DNA from: Pullulanibacillus camelliae
Lineage (GTDB): Bacteria; Bacillota; Bacilli; Bacillales; Sporolactobacillaceae
Length of the DNA: 64,000 nt
NCBI RefSeq assembly: GCF_014642655.1
Contig: NZ_BMIR01000001.1
Span: forward strand, 23,518-87,517
Direction: 5' to 3'
Shown piece after piece: positions 45,703 through 54,605 of this stretch; positions within the stretch are counted from its first letter, which is position 1; every line of letters starts with the position of its first letter. Under the pieces are notes generated by a model, which did no database searches, was not told the origin of the DNA, and saw nothing but the letters and a program-made list of their open reading frames with translations. Made by a program: the position numbers and the translations under genes.

Positions 45703-46578
45703 CTATACAGCACTTTTACCGATGAGTTTATTTAACACTAAGATAAGCACAAGACCAAAAATGAAGATAAAGACAGAAATGGCACTTCCGTAGCCAAATT
45801 GTAGCGATTGAAAGGTTTTATTGTACATATACAAAGCGGAAACATCTGTTGCGTGGTTAGGTCCTCCGCTTGTCATGACATAGATTTGGTCGAATGTTTT
45901 CAGACTTCCTGATATTGCCAGCACAAGGGCGGCTGTAATGGTATCCTTCATCATGGGTAGAATAATCTTCCATGTCTTGCTCCATTCCGTTGCCCCATCG
46001 ATTTCAGCTGCCTCAAGGATCTCTCTTGGAATATTTTGCAGTGCTGCTAGAAAAATAATCATATAGAGACCAATAAACTGCCAAATAATAGTTACACAGA
46101 CTGAAATCATGGCCAGATGCTCATTGCCTAGCCAATTCTGCGTCCAGCTTTGTAGACCAACGGCCCGCAATAATTCATTCAATAGACCGTCCTCTGAGTT
46201 ATAGATTAAGCTCCATGTGAGCGAGACAACAACAGAGGAAAGGACAACTGGCATAAAACCAATCGTTCTAAAAAACTTGGCTCCCTTTAGCTTGCGATTC
46301 AAGAGTAAAGCAAAAAGAAGGGCCAAGGAAAGCTGACCTATAACAGAGGCTAAGATGACATAAACATTATTCTTTAAAGAATGCCAAAACAGCTGGTCTT
46401 TAAAAAGCTCCTTAAAATTGTCCAATCCGACGTACTGCATAGGGGAAAAGCCATCCCATTTCATAAAAGAATAATAGAATGAGATGATGATCGGAACTAT
46501 TGCAAAACCGATATATATTAATAAAGCAGGGCCGAGACCAAGAACGATCCCCCACTTGGCTTTCGTATCTATTTTCAT
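45703..46578 (-). CDS. Sugar ABC transporter permease (MalF type)
   Basis: 291 residues with six spans; EAA loop ILEAAEIDGATEWSKTWKII. GAAGGAGTGAG ribosome site. Between it and the binding-protein gene is a strong stem-loop. Length and loops are normal, in contrast to the enlarged permease at 34839. Confidence 0.92.
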   Translation of the reverse strand: MKIDTKAKWGIVLGLGPALLIYIGFAIVPIIISFYYSFMKWDGFSPMQYVGLDNFKELFKDQLFWHSLKNNVYVILASVIGQLSLALLFALLLNRKLKGAKFFRTIGFMPVVLSSVVVSLTWSLIYNSEDGLLNELLRAVGLQSWTQNWLGNEHLAMISVCVTIIWQFIGLYMIIFLAALQNIPREILEAAEIDGATEWSKTWKIILPMMKDTITAALVLAISGSLKTFDQIYVMTSGGPNHATDVSALYMYNKTFQSLQFGYGSAISVFIFIFGLVLILVLNKLIGKSAV

Positions 46579-46702
46579 AGTTTCTTCTCACTCCTTCACT
46601 CAAACTCGGACTAAAATGCCTTATCTCATGTAAAGGCAAGGGGAGTCAAACTGATTTTGCTCTATAAATTTGACGCCATTGCTATCACGATTAGAAAGAT
46701 AC

Positions 46703-46737
46703 CAGACTGCAGAATCTAAAAGACATCCTGCAGTCTG
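46703..46737 (-). terminator. Stem-loop at the binding-protein/permease junction
   Basis: Perfect 10-bp arms CAGACTGCAG/CTGCAGTCTG with a 15-base loop, located 18 bases after the binding-protein stop. The downstream tract on the minus strand (GTATCTTTC) is weakly T-rich, so leaky termination or 3'-end protection is likely. Confidence 0.7.
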
Positions 46738-46755
46738 AACAGCTATTACAGCAAC

Positions 46756-48048
46756 TTATTGATTCACTTGACTTTGCATTTCTTTCGCGAGTTTTTCAGG
46801 AGTCATTGAGCCCGTTAATATTCCTTGTAGACCATTGTTCAATGTCTGAGTAAGTTCTGCCGGCAACACACCATCATAGACCGGCGCGGTACCTCCCTCG
46901 GTGGCTTGATAAGCCTCTTTAAAGAGTGGATCCGTATCCTTTGGAAGATCAACCTTTGCAGGGATAAGTAAACCAGCTTTTAACAAATCCTCATAAAGGT
47001 CTTTGCTGTAGAAATACTTTAAAAATTCTAAAGCGGCCTTTTTCTTTGCACCAGATAGATTGCTGTTAATACCTAATCCTACAGCACCAACACCTGATAC
47101 TTTTGTCGGGTCTCCTTTACCCCCTTCAAAGGCTGGCATGCGCGCTGTTCCAATGTGTTTGTCCTTTGATTTTTTATCCAATAAGCCAGTAGTTGACCAA
47201 GAACCAGAAATGAAGATCGCACTCTTGCCTTGAACAAAGTTATCCATCGCTTGATCATCATTAATTGTATTCACATCTTTATTAAAGGCCTGCATATCAT
47301 TAAGTTCCTTAACCACGTTAAGGGCTTTAACAAAACCTGGATCAGTAAATTTGGCTTTACCAGCCAATACCTTTGGTAAATAATCACTTCCTGTAATTCT
47401 GTCAGCAATCATTGACACATAGATGGATTGAAGTGGCCATTGTGGCTTGTTTCCCAATTCAATGGGGGTAATCCCTTCCGCCTTTAATTTCTTAATCAAG
47501 GTTTTAAAATCAGAATAGGTCGTTGGAAACTGGTCATAGCCTACCTTTTTAATCATATCCTTGTCATAGAAAACAAGGTTTGTATAACTTACCGATGTCG
47601 GAATTGCGTATTGTTTACCATCGACTGCAAAGTCTTTTAAAGTATTTTCATTGATTAACTTACCTTTCAAATCATCTGTTAACGAATCGATAGGAGCCAT
47701 GGCGCCCCCTTTAACGATAGGCTCTAATTCCGAACCTGGCCAGACTTGAAAAATATCCGGCAGCTGTTTCCCAGCAGCTCGTGTTTTTAACTTTGTTCTA
47801 TAGTTATCACTATCTGTTGTTTCTGTTTTAATCGTGATGTCAGGGTGGGAATCATTAAATTTCTTAACACGTTCATTGTAAAGTCGTGTGTCTGATGTAT
47901 CGCCAGACCAAGCATTCCATAAGGTGAGTGTGACCTTTCCATCCTTACTTGCACCATTTGAATCATTGCTTCCACAGGCAGATAGAGCAAAAACTAAGAC
48001 AACGCCTAATAACAATAAACTCCAGCTTTTTTTCATCTTGAAGACCAT
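46756..48048 (-). CDS. Sugar ABC transporter substrate-binding lipoprotein
   Basis: About 430 residues. Signal peptide with lipobox FALSAC (Cys25), then LTLWNAWSGDTSDTRLYNERVKKF, the family-1 sugar-binding start. The ATG at 48048 has AAGGGGG 7 bases upstream; a longer frame to 48111 adds residues before the signal peptide and is unlikely. First gene of the operon that continues through two permeases, YesM/YesN and the beta-mannosidase. The promoter has a recognisable -10 (TACAAT) but a poor -35, as expected if the response regulator activates it. Confidence 0.92.
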   Translation of the reverse strand: MVFKMKKSWSLLLLGVVLVFALSACGSNDSNGASKDGKVTLTLWNAWSGDTSDTRLYNERVKKFNDSHPDITIKTETTDSDNYRTKLKTRAAGKQLPDIFQVWPGSELEPIVKGGAMAPIDSLTDDLKGKLINENTLKDFAVDGKQYAIPTSVSYTNLVFYDKDMIKKVGYDQFPTTYSDFKTLIKKLKAEGITPIELGNKPQWPLQSIYVSMIADRITGSDYLPKVLAGKAKFTDPGFVKALNVVKELNDMQAFNKDVNTINDDQAMDNFVQGKSAIFISGSWSTTGLLDKKSKDKHIGTARMPAFEGGKGDPTKVSGVGAVGLGINSNLSGAKKKAALEFLKYFYSKDLYEDLLKAGLLIPAKVDLPKDTDPLFKEAYQATEGGTAPVYDGVLPAELTQTLNNGLQGILTGSMTPEKLAKEMQSQVNQ

Positions 48049-48069
48049 AGGATTTCCCCCTTTATTTTT

Positions 48070-48083
48070 ATAAACCGCTTTCA
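48070..48083 (-). promoter_or_regulatory. cre-like site ahead of the mannoside operon
   Basis: The minus strand reads TGAAAGCGGTTTAT, 12 of 14 to cre, just upstream of the ribosome site. A block to elongation by CcpA at this position is plausible. Confidence 0.45.
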
Positions 48084-48237
48084 CAAACCTATTGTATCCG
48101 CATACATGCAAACTGGAAATACAATAAATTTACTATAATATCCACTTTTTTAAGAGGTTTGTAACCACTTTCAAGCCATCCTATCATTTTAAATGAATTG
48201 GAAGCAATTGTGGATTTAAAAAAAACGACTTAAAAGC

Positions 48238-48326
48238 GTGCCCTTTCCTTATCTGGGTGCAGAGCATCATCAGATATGGAAGATGCTCATTGCGTGGTCA
48301 AATGGGTTGGAGCGCAAGGCGCGAGA
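48238..48326. repeat. Dispersed repeat C, 5' part only
   Basis: GCAGAGCATCATCAGATATG and GGTTGGAGCGCAAGGCGCGAG match the first third of the repeat at 33003. It is then directly joined to a type A repeat, so this is a composite. Confidence 0.6.
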
Positions 48327-48332
48327 GGCCTT

Positions 48333-48493
48333 CGGAAACCGGGCGAGGGTAACTTCACGAATAACCGATGCGTTGTTCCGAGGAAGCTGACGACAAAGCA
48401 TATCTAAAAGTCGCAGGAACAGGAGCTTCTTGATCATAAATACTTGGGAATCCTTAAAAAACTTTATCTAAGCGTCTCACATTTTCAAAGAAA
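48333..48493. repeat. Dispersed repeat A, copy 2
   Basis: ACCGGGCGAGGGTAACTTCA, GAAGCTGACGAC, CAGGAACAGGAGCTTCTTG and GAATCCTTAA recur in the same order as at 24852. Non-coding. Confidence 0.65.
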
Positions 48494-48535
48494 TTCAGCT
48501 CAGGCACGTGCATTTCTACTTTTTTGTCCCCTTAG

Positions 48536-48699
48536 AAAACTTGGCTTGCACCACTGCACCACTTCGCTGGTACTCCTGATGTGATTTTTGCCAATCACAC
48601 ACTTAGGGTGCCCGCAAACCTTAGAAGGCGAAAGCCAGTGACACTTATACTCTCTTCCTTTGAGAGCGTCAGCGAAATTATACATTCTGATAGTAAAAA
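48536..48699. repeat. Dispersed repeat B, copy 3
   Basis: Very close to the copy at 58149: GGTACTCCTGATGTGATTTT, CCAATCACACACTTAGGGTG, GAGCGTCAGCGAAATTATA and TCTGATAGTA match almost exactly. It ends in the A-run that is the T-tract of the alpha-galactosidase terminator. Confidence 0.8.
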
Positions 48700-48731
48700 A
48701 AGCCAACGAGTGTTGCCCACTCATCAGCTTT
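48693..48731 (-). terminator. Terminator of the alpha-galactosidase gene
   Basis: On the minus strand AAAGC...GAGTG and CACTC...GCTTT arms form a stem with a short loop, followed by seven Ts. Classic Rho-independent form. Confidence 0.85.
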
Positions 48732-48746
48732 GATCACTTTTCTAAA

Positions 48747-50957
48747 TTACAATGCACAAAACTTGTATAAACGTGATTGATAGTCACCTTCGTAGGGAGA
48801 TGAGCGTGTCGCAGGACGATCCATTTCTAACCCCGCAAACATTAATTCATCTCCATGATAGATGTCTTCTCCCCCTTCCAAACGATAGGTCAAGCTTGGA
48901 TCTAATCCAGTGAGTTTCACCTTAGGGAAACGTGCATTTGGCTGCGCCAATTCTTGATAATAACCTAAAATCGCCTGCTTCTTATCCTCTGAAACAACCA
49001 GCCAACTTGTTAGACCGTCCTTTTCAAAGGGGCTGAGAAGGCGGTAAAAGCGGCCAAATTGAAGCAAAGCGCGATTGGCTTTAAAAAATATAATTTGATC
49101 TTTAACACGTTCTTGCTCCTCTTTTGTTAACCCATTAAGATCGAGTTCATAGCCAAATGCGCCAAAATAAGCGACGTTAGCCCTTGTCTCCAAACTGGTA
49201 ACTCGCTTGACTTGATGATTAGGGACTGCCGAGACATGGGCCCCCATTGATGAAAGCGGATAGACCATTGATGAGCCGTACTGAATTTTTAATCGCTCCA
49301 CTGCATCTGTATCATCACTTGTCCATGCTTGCGGGGCATAATAGAGAAGACCTGGATCAAAGCGCGCCCCGCCACTTGCACAGGATTCGAATAAAATATC
49401 TGGATACCTTGATCTCAAACGCTCGTACAAGTCATAGACACCTAGAATATAGCGATGGGCGACCTCTTTCTGCCGCTTGGCTGATAAACAGGCAGAGCCG
49501 ATCTCAGTCATGTGACGATTCATATCCCATTTGATATAAGAAATTGCCGCTTCATCCAAAATAGAGCACATCTGCTTAAAAATATAATCAACCACTTCAG
49601 TTCTAGAAAAATCAAGCACATATTGAAACCGGCCTTGTGAGGGCATTCGATCAGGCACACGAATGATCCAATCTGGATGATGCTTATAGAGTTCACTGAC
49701 AGGGGACACCATTTCCGGCTCAAACCAAAGGCCAAATGTAAGACCCTTTTGGATGATCTTCTCTGCCAATCCCTTAATGCCATTCGGAAGCTTTTCTCGA
49801 TTGACAAACCAATCGCCTAGCGAGCTGTGATCATTATCTCGCTTGCCAAACCAGCCATCATCTAAAACAAATAGCTCCACACCAAGGCTTTGTGCTGTAT
49901 CGGCTATGTCCAAAATCTTTTCTTCATTAAAATCAAAATAAGTCGCTTCCCAGTTATTAATCAATACAGGGCGCTCACGATCTCGCCAGACACCCGAAGC
50001 CAGCCGTTTACTATAAAACTGCTGATAGGTCTGGCTCATGCCATTCATGCCTTCATCAGAATAGACACACACTACTTCAGGCGCCTGAAAGGAGTCCCCT
50101 TCTTCTAAGCACCAACTAAAATCAAAAGGATGAATGCCCAGCATTACCCGAGAAATATTATAATGATCCACCTCAACCTGCGCTAAGAAATTACCACTAT
50201 ACACTAAGCTAAAACCATAAATCTCTCCCTGATGTTCTGTAGTTTCCTCTCTTTTGAGAGCAATAAATGGATTATGCTGAGCGCTGCTCGCCCCACGGAT
50301 ACTAGAAATACTCTGAATCCCAGGCTGTAACCCTCGAGTTTTCACATATCTTTCTCTTCCCCAGGCGCCCGACAATTGCACAAGTTCATAGTCTGCATCA
50401 GACAAATCTACGCTTGCACTCAATACTCGATCAAGCAGTAGCGTCTGTTTGCCATGGTTGATCACCTTAACGTTACGTGTGAGTACGTTATACTGTTCAA
50501 AAATAGAATAAGATAGGAGACATTCCGCTTGGATGACAGCATCATACATAGAAATCAATAAAGTAGTTGCTTCATCTTCTGCTTCTACATAAGTTGCTGG
50601 CAACCCATCGAGCTTCGGTTTACCTTTAATAATATGGTGACTTTTATACTTAAAGTCAGTGATCCGACTGCCATTTACTTGGGCGATTTGAATAGCAGGA
50701 TCTCTAAAGTCTGTTGTGCCATAAGAAGGAAACTCCTGTCTAATCGTCTCTAAGGAAAGCAAAGGATCATCGAGTTGAAACGTTGAAGCCGGCATCTCTT
50801 TTGGGCTAAAAAGGTGTGGAAATGCTTCACGATGCTGAAGGGCCTTTCCATAATACAAAGAGCCAAGCTGACCATTGTCTAGCACCTTAAAAATATAGCT
50901 TATCCGTTCATTTTGAAGATGAAATTCCTGAGTGGCTGCATTAAAATAGATGGGCAT
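48747..50957 (-). CDS. GH36 alpha-galactosidase
   Basis: 736 residues, the length of cytoplasmic GH36 enzymes that remove alpha-galactose from raffinose-type sugars or galactomanno-oligosaccharides. N-terminal beta-sandwich, then barrel from about 320 (PVLINNWEATYFDFNEEKIL, FVLDDGWFGKRDND). Nucleophile Asp lies in YIKWDMNRH (about 475) and acid/base Asp in SDDTDAVERL (about 548); CASGGARFD is a substrate-binding motif. No signal peptide. GGAGG ribosome site. Its own promoter region contains a 38-bp palindrome and a cre-like site, although an ABC importer lies immediately upstream. Confidence 0.95.
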   Translation of the reverse strand: MPIYFNAATQEFHLQNERISYIFKVLDNGQLGSLYYGKALQHREAFPHLFSPKEMPASTFQLDDPLLSLETIRQEFPSYGTTDFRDPAIQIAQVNGSRITDFKYKSHHIIKGKPKLDGLPATYVEAEDEATTLLISMYDAVIQAECLLSYSIFEQYNVLTRNVKVINHGKQTLLLDRVLSASVDLSDADYELVQLSGAWGRERYVKTRGLQPGIQSISSIRGASSAQHNPFIALKREETTEHQGEIYGFSLVYSGNFLAQVEVDHYNISRVMLGIHPFDFSWCLEEGDSFQAPEVVCVYSDEGMNGMSQTYQQFYSKRLASGVWRDRERPVLINNWEATYFDFNEEKILDIADTAQSLGVELFVLDDGWFGKRDNDHSSLGDWFVNREKLPNGIKGLAEKIIQKGLTFGLWFEPEMVSPVSELYKHHPDWIIRVPDRMPSQGRFQYVLDFSRTEVVDYIFKQMCSILDEAAISYIKWDMNRHMTEIGSACLSAKRQKEVAHRYILGVYDLYERLRSRYPDILFESCASGGARFDPGLLYYAPQAWTSDDTDAVERLKIQYGSSMVYPLSSMGAHVSAVPNHQVKRVTSLETRANVAYFGAFGYELDLNGLTKEEQERVKDQIIFFKANRALLQFGRFYRLLSPFEKDGLTSWLVVSEDKKQAILGYYQELAQPNARFPKVKLTGLDPSLTYRLEGGEDIYHGDELMFAGLEMDRPATRSSPYEGDYQSRLYKFCAL

Positions 50958-51001
50958 AATGAACCTCCAATCACATAACCTTTAAATGATCGTGACTTCC
51001 T

Positions 51002-51060
51002 GATAGTTTATAAATTAATTTAATTAAATATAAACTATCGCAAGAAGTAAACGCTGTCAA
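51002..51060 (-). promoter_or_regulatory. Alpha-galactosidase promoter region with palindrome and cre-like site
   Basis: Perfect 11-bp arms GATAGTTTATA (51002-51012) and TATAAACTATC (51029-51039) flank an AT-only 16-base spacer. On the minus strand TTGACA (51055-51060) lies 17 bases before TAGTTT (51032-51037), so the right arm covers a weak -10. A cre-like sequence AGTAAACGCTGTCA (51046-51059, 12 of 14) overlaps the -35. Confidence 0.6.
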
Positions 51061-51213
51061 TATAAACTCATATTTTTAGGCACAGTTTTTGAGCATGCCA
51101 TGATCCCGAGAAAAGGAATAGGAGCAGCTCACTCACCACTGCCCCTGCATAGCTTGTATGATTTAAAAGAAGTGCCGTTACTTCCTATACATTTAGACCC
51201 TTACCAAGCGTAA

Positions 51214-52065
51214 CTAGCCCTTTAATCCAGATGTGGCAATGCCTCTTGTAAGATGTTTTTGGAAAAACAAAAAGACAATAAAGACAGGAATTAAAGACAA
51301 AACAGACATCGCAAACATTTGCCCCCATTGACTTTGACCCTGCTGATCTAGAAAATTCTGTAGCCCTAAGGCAATCGTATATTTAGATGGAGAATTCAAA
51401 TAGACGAGTTGACCAAAAAAGTCATTCCAGCTCCAATAAAAGCTAAAGATTGAAACCGTCACTAACGCTGGCTTAGTCAACGGAAGGATAATCCGCCAAT
51501 AGATCTGAAACATATTACATCCATCTATTTTTGCTGCTTCATCTAAATCTTTTGGGATACCGCGTATGAATTGAATGCTTAAAAATGTAAAAAATGGTGA
51601 AGCGCCAATAAAACTCGGAATAGTGAGTGGATAATACGTGTTGATCCAATTCAGCTTATGAAAAATAATATATTGTGGAATTAAGGTGACCTGTGCTGGC
51701 AGCATCATCGTTACCATTAATATCGCAAAGAGCGTCTTCTTAAAGGGAAACTTTAAACGGGCAAAAGCAAAAGAAGTTAAAGAAGAAGTAAACAAGCTTC
51801 CGATCACAGATATAAAAGAAATGAAAATGGAATTGCGAAACATTGTACCAAAATTAATTTCTGGAAGTGCTGACCAGCCTTTAGTGTACTGAGAAATCAT
51901 CCAGTGTGTCGGAAGAAGCTGCGATGAAAATATCTCAGATTCTGGTTTAAACGAACTGAACGCCATCCATATAATAGGATAAAGCATCAGGAGACCAAAT
52001 AAGATGAGAAAGAGGTGAAGTACCCCTCGCGTCCATCGTCTAGTGTGCGGGTATGCCATCATCAT
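51214..52065 (-). CDS. Sugar ABC transporter permease (MalG type)
   Basis: 283 residues with six spans; EAA loop LDEAAKIDGCNMFQIYWRII. Starts MMMAYPHTRRWTRGVLHLFL after GGGGAGGA. It is two bases after the partner permease. With the binding protein at 53116 it makes an importer that most likely supplies the alpha-galactosidase encoded next, or the GH2 enzyme upstream. Confidence 0.92.
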   Translation of the reverse strand: MMMAYPHTRRWTRGVLHLFLILFGLLMLYPIIWMAFSSFKPESEIFSSQLLPTHWMISQYTKGWSALPEINFGTMFRNSIFISFISVIGSLFTSSLTSFAFARLKFPFKKTLFAILMVTMMLPAQVTLIPQYIIFHKLNWINTYYPLTIPSFIGASPFFTFLSIQFIRGIPKDLDEAAKIDGCNMFQIYWRIILPLTKPALVTVSIFSFYWSWNDFFGQLVYLNSPSKYTIALGLQNFLDQQGQSQWGQMFAMSVLSLIPVFIVFLFFQKHLTRGIATSGLKG

Positions 52066-52067
52066 GT

Positions 52068-53003
52068 TTATTCCTCCCCACTTTCATAATGCACCCAAAA
52101 TTTTGAAGTGATAAAGAGTAGAGCAGTCAATATTCCTACCAAAATGAGTAATAACCAAGCGAGAGCTGAAGCATAGCCCATTTGGAAATCTGTGAAGGCT
52201 TTTTGATAAAGATACAAGGCAAAGAGAAGTGTAGAATTAATCGGCCCTCCATTGGTTATAACAAAAGCCTGTGTAAACTGCATAAAACCCTCAATAACTG
52301 CCATGATGAGATTAAAGAAAATGACTGGAGACAGCATAGGAATTGTAATTTTAAAGAATTGTTGTAGCTTTGATGCCCCATCTATTGCTGAAGCATCATA
52401 ATAGGATTCCGGTATCTGCTGAAGACCTGCTAGAAAAATGACCATCGTCGATCCGAATTGCCACACAGATAATAAACTAATAACATAGAGAGCGTAATGA
52501 GGATCCCCTAGCCAAGCCGAACCATGAATACCAAATACATGCAGCGCTTTGTTAACGAGTCCTGTCTCCCCAAAAATATTTCTCCACATAATCGATATCG
52601 CAATACTTCCACCCATTAATGAAGGGATATAATAAGCAGCTCGATAAATGCCAATCCCCTTAATTTTTCTATTTAAAAGCAATGCCACAAATAAGGCGAA
52701 GGCTAACCTAAAAGGAACTGAAGAAACTACATAAATTGCGGTAACTCGCAAGGATGTAGTGAAATATTCATCTGCAGTTAATATCTGTTTATAATTGCTT
52801 AAACCTGCCCATTTTGGGTCCTGAAGCAAATTGAAGTGGGTAAAAGACAAGTAAAATGAAGCGATCATTGGTCCAATAGTTAAACCAACTAATCCAATAA
52901 GCCACGGGAGTAGAAACAGGGCTGCAGCTTTGTCATATTTTGGTGCTACACGTTTACGTAGCTTTGATTTTTTGATGGTTATTTCCGTATGCGTCGTCGC
53001 CAT
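52068..53003 (-). CDS. Sugar ABC transporter permease (MalF type)
   Basis: 311 residues with six spans; EAA loop YYDASAIDGASKLQQFFKITIP, where the usual first Glu is Asp. A basic tail (KKSKLRKRVAPKYDK) precedes the first span. AGGAGGG ribosome site. It is separated from the binding-protein gene by a stem-loop and nearly abuts the second permease gene. Confidence 0.92.
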   Translation of the reverse strand: MATTHTEITIKKSKLRKRVAPKYDKAAALFLLPWLIGLVGLTIGPMIASFYLSFTHFNLLQDPKWAGLSNYKQILTADEYFTTSLRVTAIYVVSSVPFRLAFALFVALLLNRKIKGIGIYRAAYYIPSLMGGSIAISIMWRNIFGETGLVNKALHVFGIHGSAWLGDPHYALYVISLLSVWQFGSTMVIFLAGLQQIPESYYDASAIDGASKLQQFFKITIPMLSPVIFFNLIMAVIEGFMQFTQAFVITNGGPINSTLLFALYLYQKAFTDFQMGYASALAWLLLILVGILTALLFITSKFWVHYESGEE

Positions 53004-53038
53004 ACTTAGATGCCCTCCTTTATACTATTTTCACTAGA

Positions 53039-53074
53039 CCACTGACCTCATCCTATTATTTCTGAAGTCAGTGG
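53039..53074 (-). terminator. Stem-loop at the binding-protein/permease junction
   Basis: 8-bp arms CCACTGAC/GTCAGTGG with a 20-base loop, in the gap between binding protein and permease. Downstream sequence on the minus strand is only mildly T-rich, so RNA stabilisation is as likely as termination. Confidence 0.65.
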
Positions 53075-53115
53075 AATGTGTCCTAACCTTATGCCGCAAA
53101 AATGATCGTCCATTA

Positions 53116-54402
53116 TTAATTGGGATTATTTAATATCGTCTTTGCTTTAGTGAAAAATTCATTAGCCGCTTGTGTGGAAGATATTTTTCCAAAGGCATTT
53201 TTTTGAGTAATATTGCCAAATAGTGTCGTAATTTGAGAGGCAGCAGATGGCGCTAACGGTGACATTGGTCTTGCTACTTTAAGCTCAGCTTGAATCGCAT
53301 TCCAAGCGGTCTCTTGATTTTTAGGAAGGGATTTGTGGACTGTTTCAGCAACCTTAGAAGATACCGGTACACCACGCTGCAGGCCAAGAATTTTACCAGC
53401 CGTTACATTGTTCGTCAGATAATTCACTAGCTCTTGAGCTTGCTTAGGATGCTTTGTTCCGGCATTGACTGACCAATACATGGTTGGCCGTGGATAATTG
53501 ACCTCTTTTCCGTCATCTAGCGTTGGACTCATCATCATGCCTAAGGAATGCTTAAGATAAGATTCATAATCGGTGAAAACGGAGTCCCCAGAAAAGCCAA
53601 AATGAAAAGGAGTTTTTCCCGTTGCAAACGCATCGTTTCCTGTAGCAACATTGGCTTGTGAAGCAGTGAATGTTGCTGAGGGTGCTGCACCAGATTTACG
53701 CAGTTCGGCCCAGTAATCTAACCAATCGATGAGTGATTGTTGCTTAAATCCTAATTTACCGTTCGTTGTATACTCATTTTCGCCTTTACCACGTAAATAG
53801 TTTTGGAATGCTACTTCATCCCCCACTTCGTCTGAAGTGCCATACACACCATCCAGCTTTTGTTTAACCTGATTTGCCATTTGAGCAAATTGCGTCCAAG
53901 TGATTTGCTGATTCGGTTTAATTTCCACCCCAGCCTTTTTAAGGAGATTCGGATTGTAGAATACCGCAACCCCCTCAATACCAGAGGGAATACCATACAA
54001 TTTTCCATTGATAACTCCGGTCTTTAATACCGTTGAATCTATTGACGCTGTTTTAATTATCTTTTTATCTAAAGGAAGAAGGGCACCTTTTTGTGCATAA
54101 CCCGCTATGGTTGATACATCCTGCTGCATAACATCAGGACCATTCCCTCCACTAATTTGGGTCCCCATTTTTTCCCAGTACCCATTAAACCCTTGATAGG
54201 CTGTTTTCACTTCAATATTAGGATGAGCCTTCTCAAACTCTTTTATAGCTTTGATAGTCGCGTTGGCTCTAGGTGCACTCCCCCACCAAGCCATATTTAA
54301 AACGATCTTGCCACTAGAGGCACCGGAATCTGCCGAACAACCTGTTAATGTGAAACTAGCAATCAAAACGACTCCCATGACAAAATACCTCAACTTTTTC
54401 AT
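53116..54402 (-). CDS. Sugar ABC transporter substrate-binding lipoprotein
   Basis: 428 residues. Signal peptide with lipobox FTLTGC (Cys22), then VLNMAWWGSAPRANATIKAIKEFEKAHP, the start of family-1 sugar-binding proteins. AAAGGAGAG ribosome site. First gene of the importer followed by two permeases. The 200-base leader contains TTGTGT-N18-TATACC on the minus strand as a possible promoter and an AGCGT/ACGCT inverted repeat (54499-54515) around GTTAAC that might be an operator. Confidence 0.92.
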   Translation of the reverse strand: MKKLRYFVMGVVLIASFTLTGCSADSGASSGKIVLNMAWWGSAPRANATIKAIKEFEKAHPNIEVKTAYQGFNGYWEKMGTQISGGNGPDVMQQDVSTIAGYAQKGALLPLDKKIIKTASIDSTVLKTGVINGKLYGIPSGIEGVAVFYNPNLLKKAGVEIKPNQQITWTQFAQMANQVKQKLDGVYGTSDEVGDEVAFQNYLRGKGENEYTTNGKLGFKQQSLIDWLDYWAELRKSGAAPSATFTASQANVATGNDAFATGKTPFHFGFSGDSVFTDYESYLKHSLGMMMSPTLDDGKEVNYPRPTMYWSVNAGTKHPKQAQELVNYLTNNVTAGKILGLQRGVPVSSKVAETVHKSLPKNQETAWNAIQAELKVARPMSPLAPSAASQITTLFGNITQKNAFGKISSTQAANEFFTKAKTILNNPN

Positions 54403-54605
54403 TACTCCTAACCTCTCCTTTTTAGTAGAATTTCACATAGGCGAATTCTAGAGGTATTTTTCTATTCCGGTATAATGCCTACGTTTCACCTGACACAAAG
54501 CGTATTGTTAACGCTATATTCATCCACTTATCCTCAACAGCTAAAAGTCAGCGTTGTCATTATTTTAGAGGAGCTTGTATTTAACACTTTTCTTATACAA
54601 ATTGA

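Noticed and set aside
44855..46578. Possible truncation of the permeases in the mannoside operon
   Set aside because: Both have six spans and complete EAA loops at normal length.
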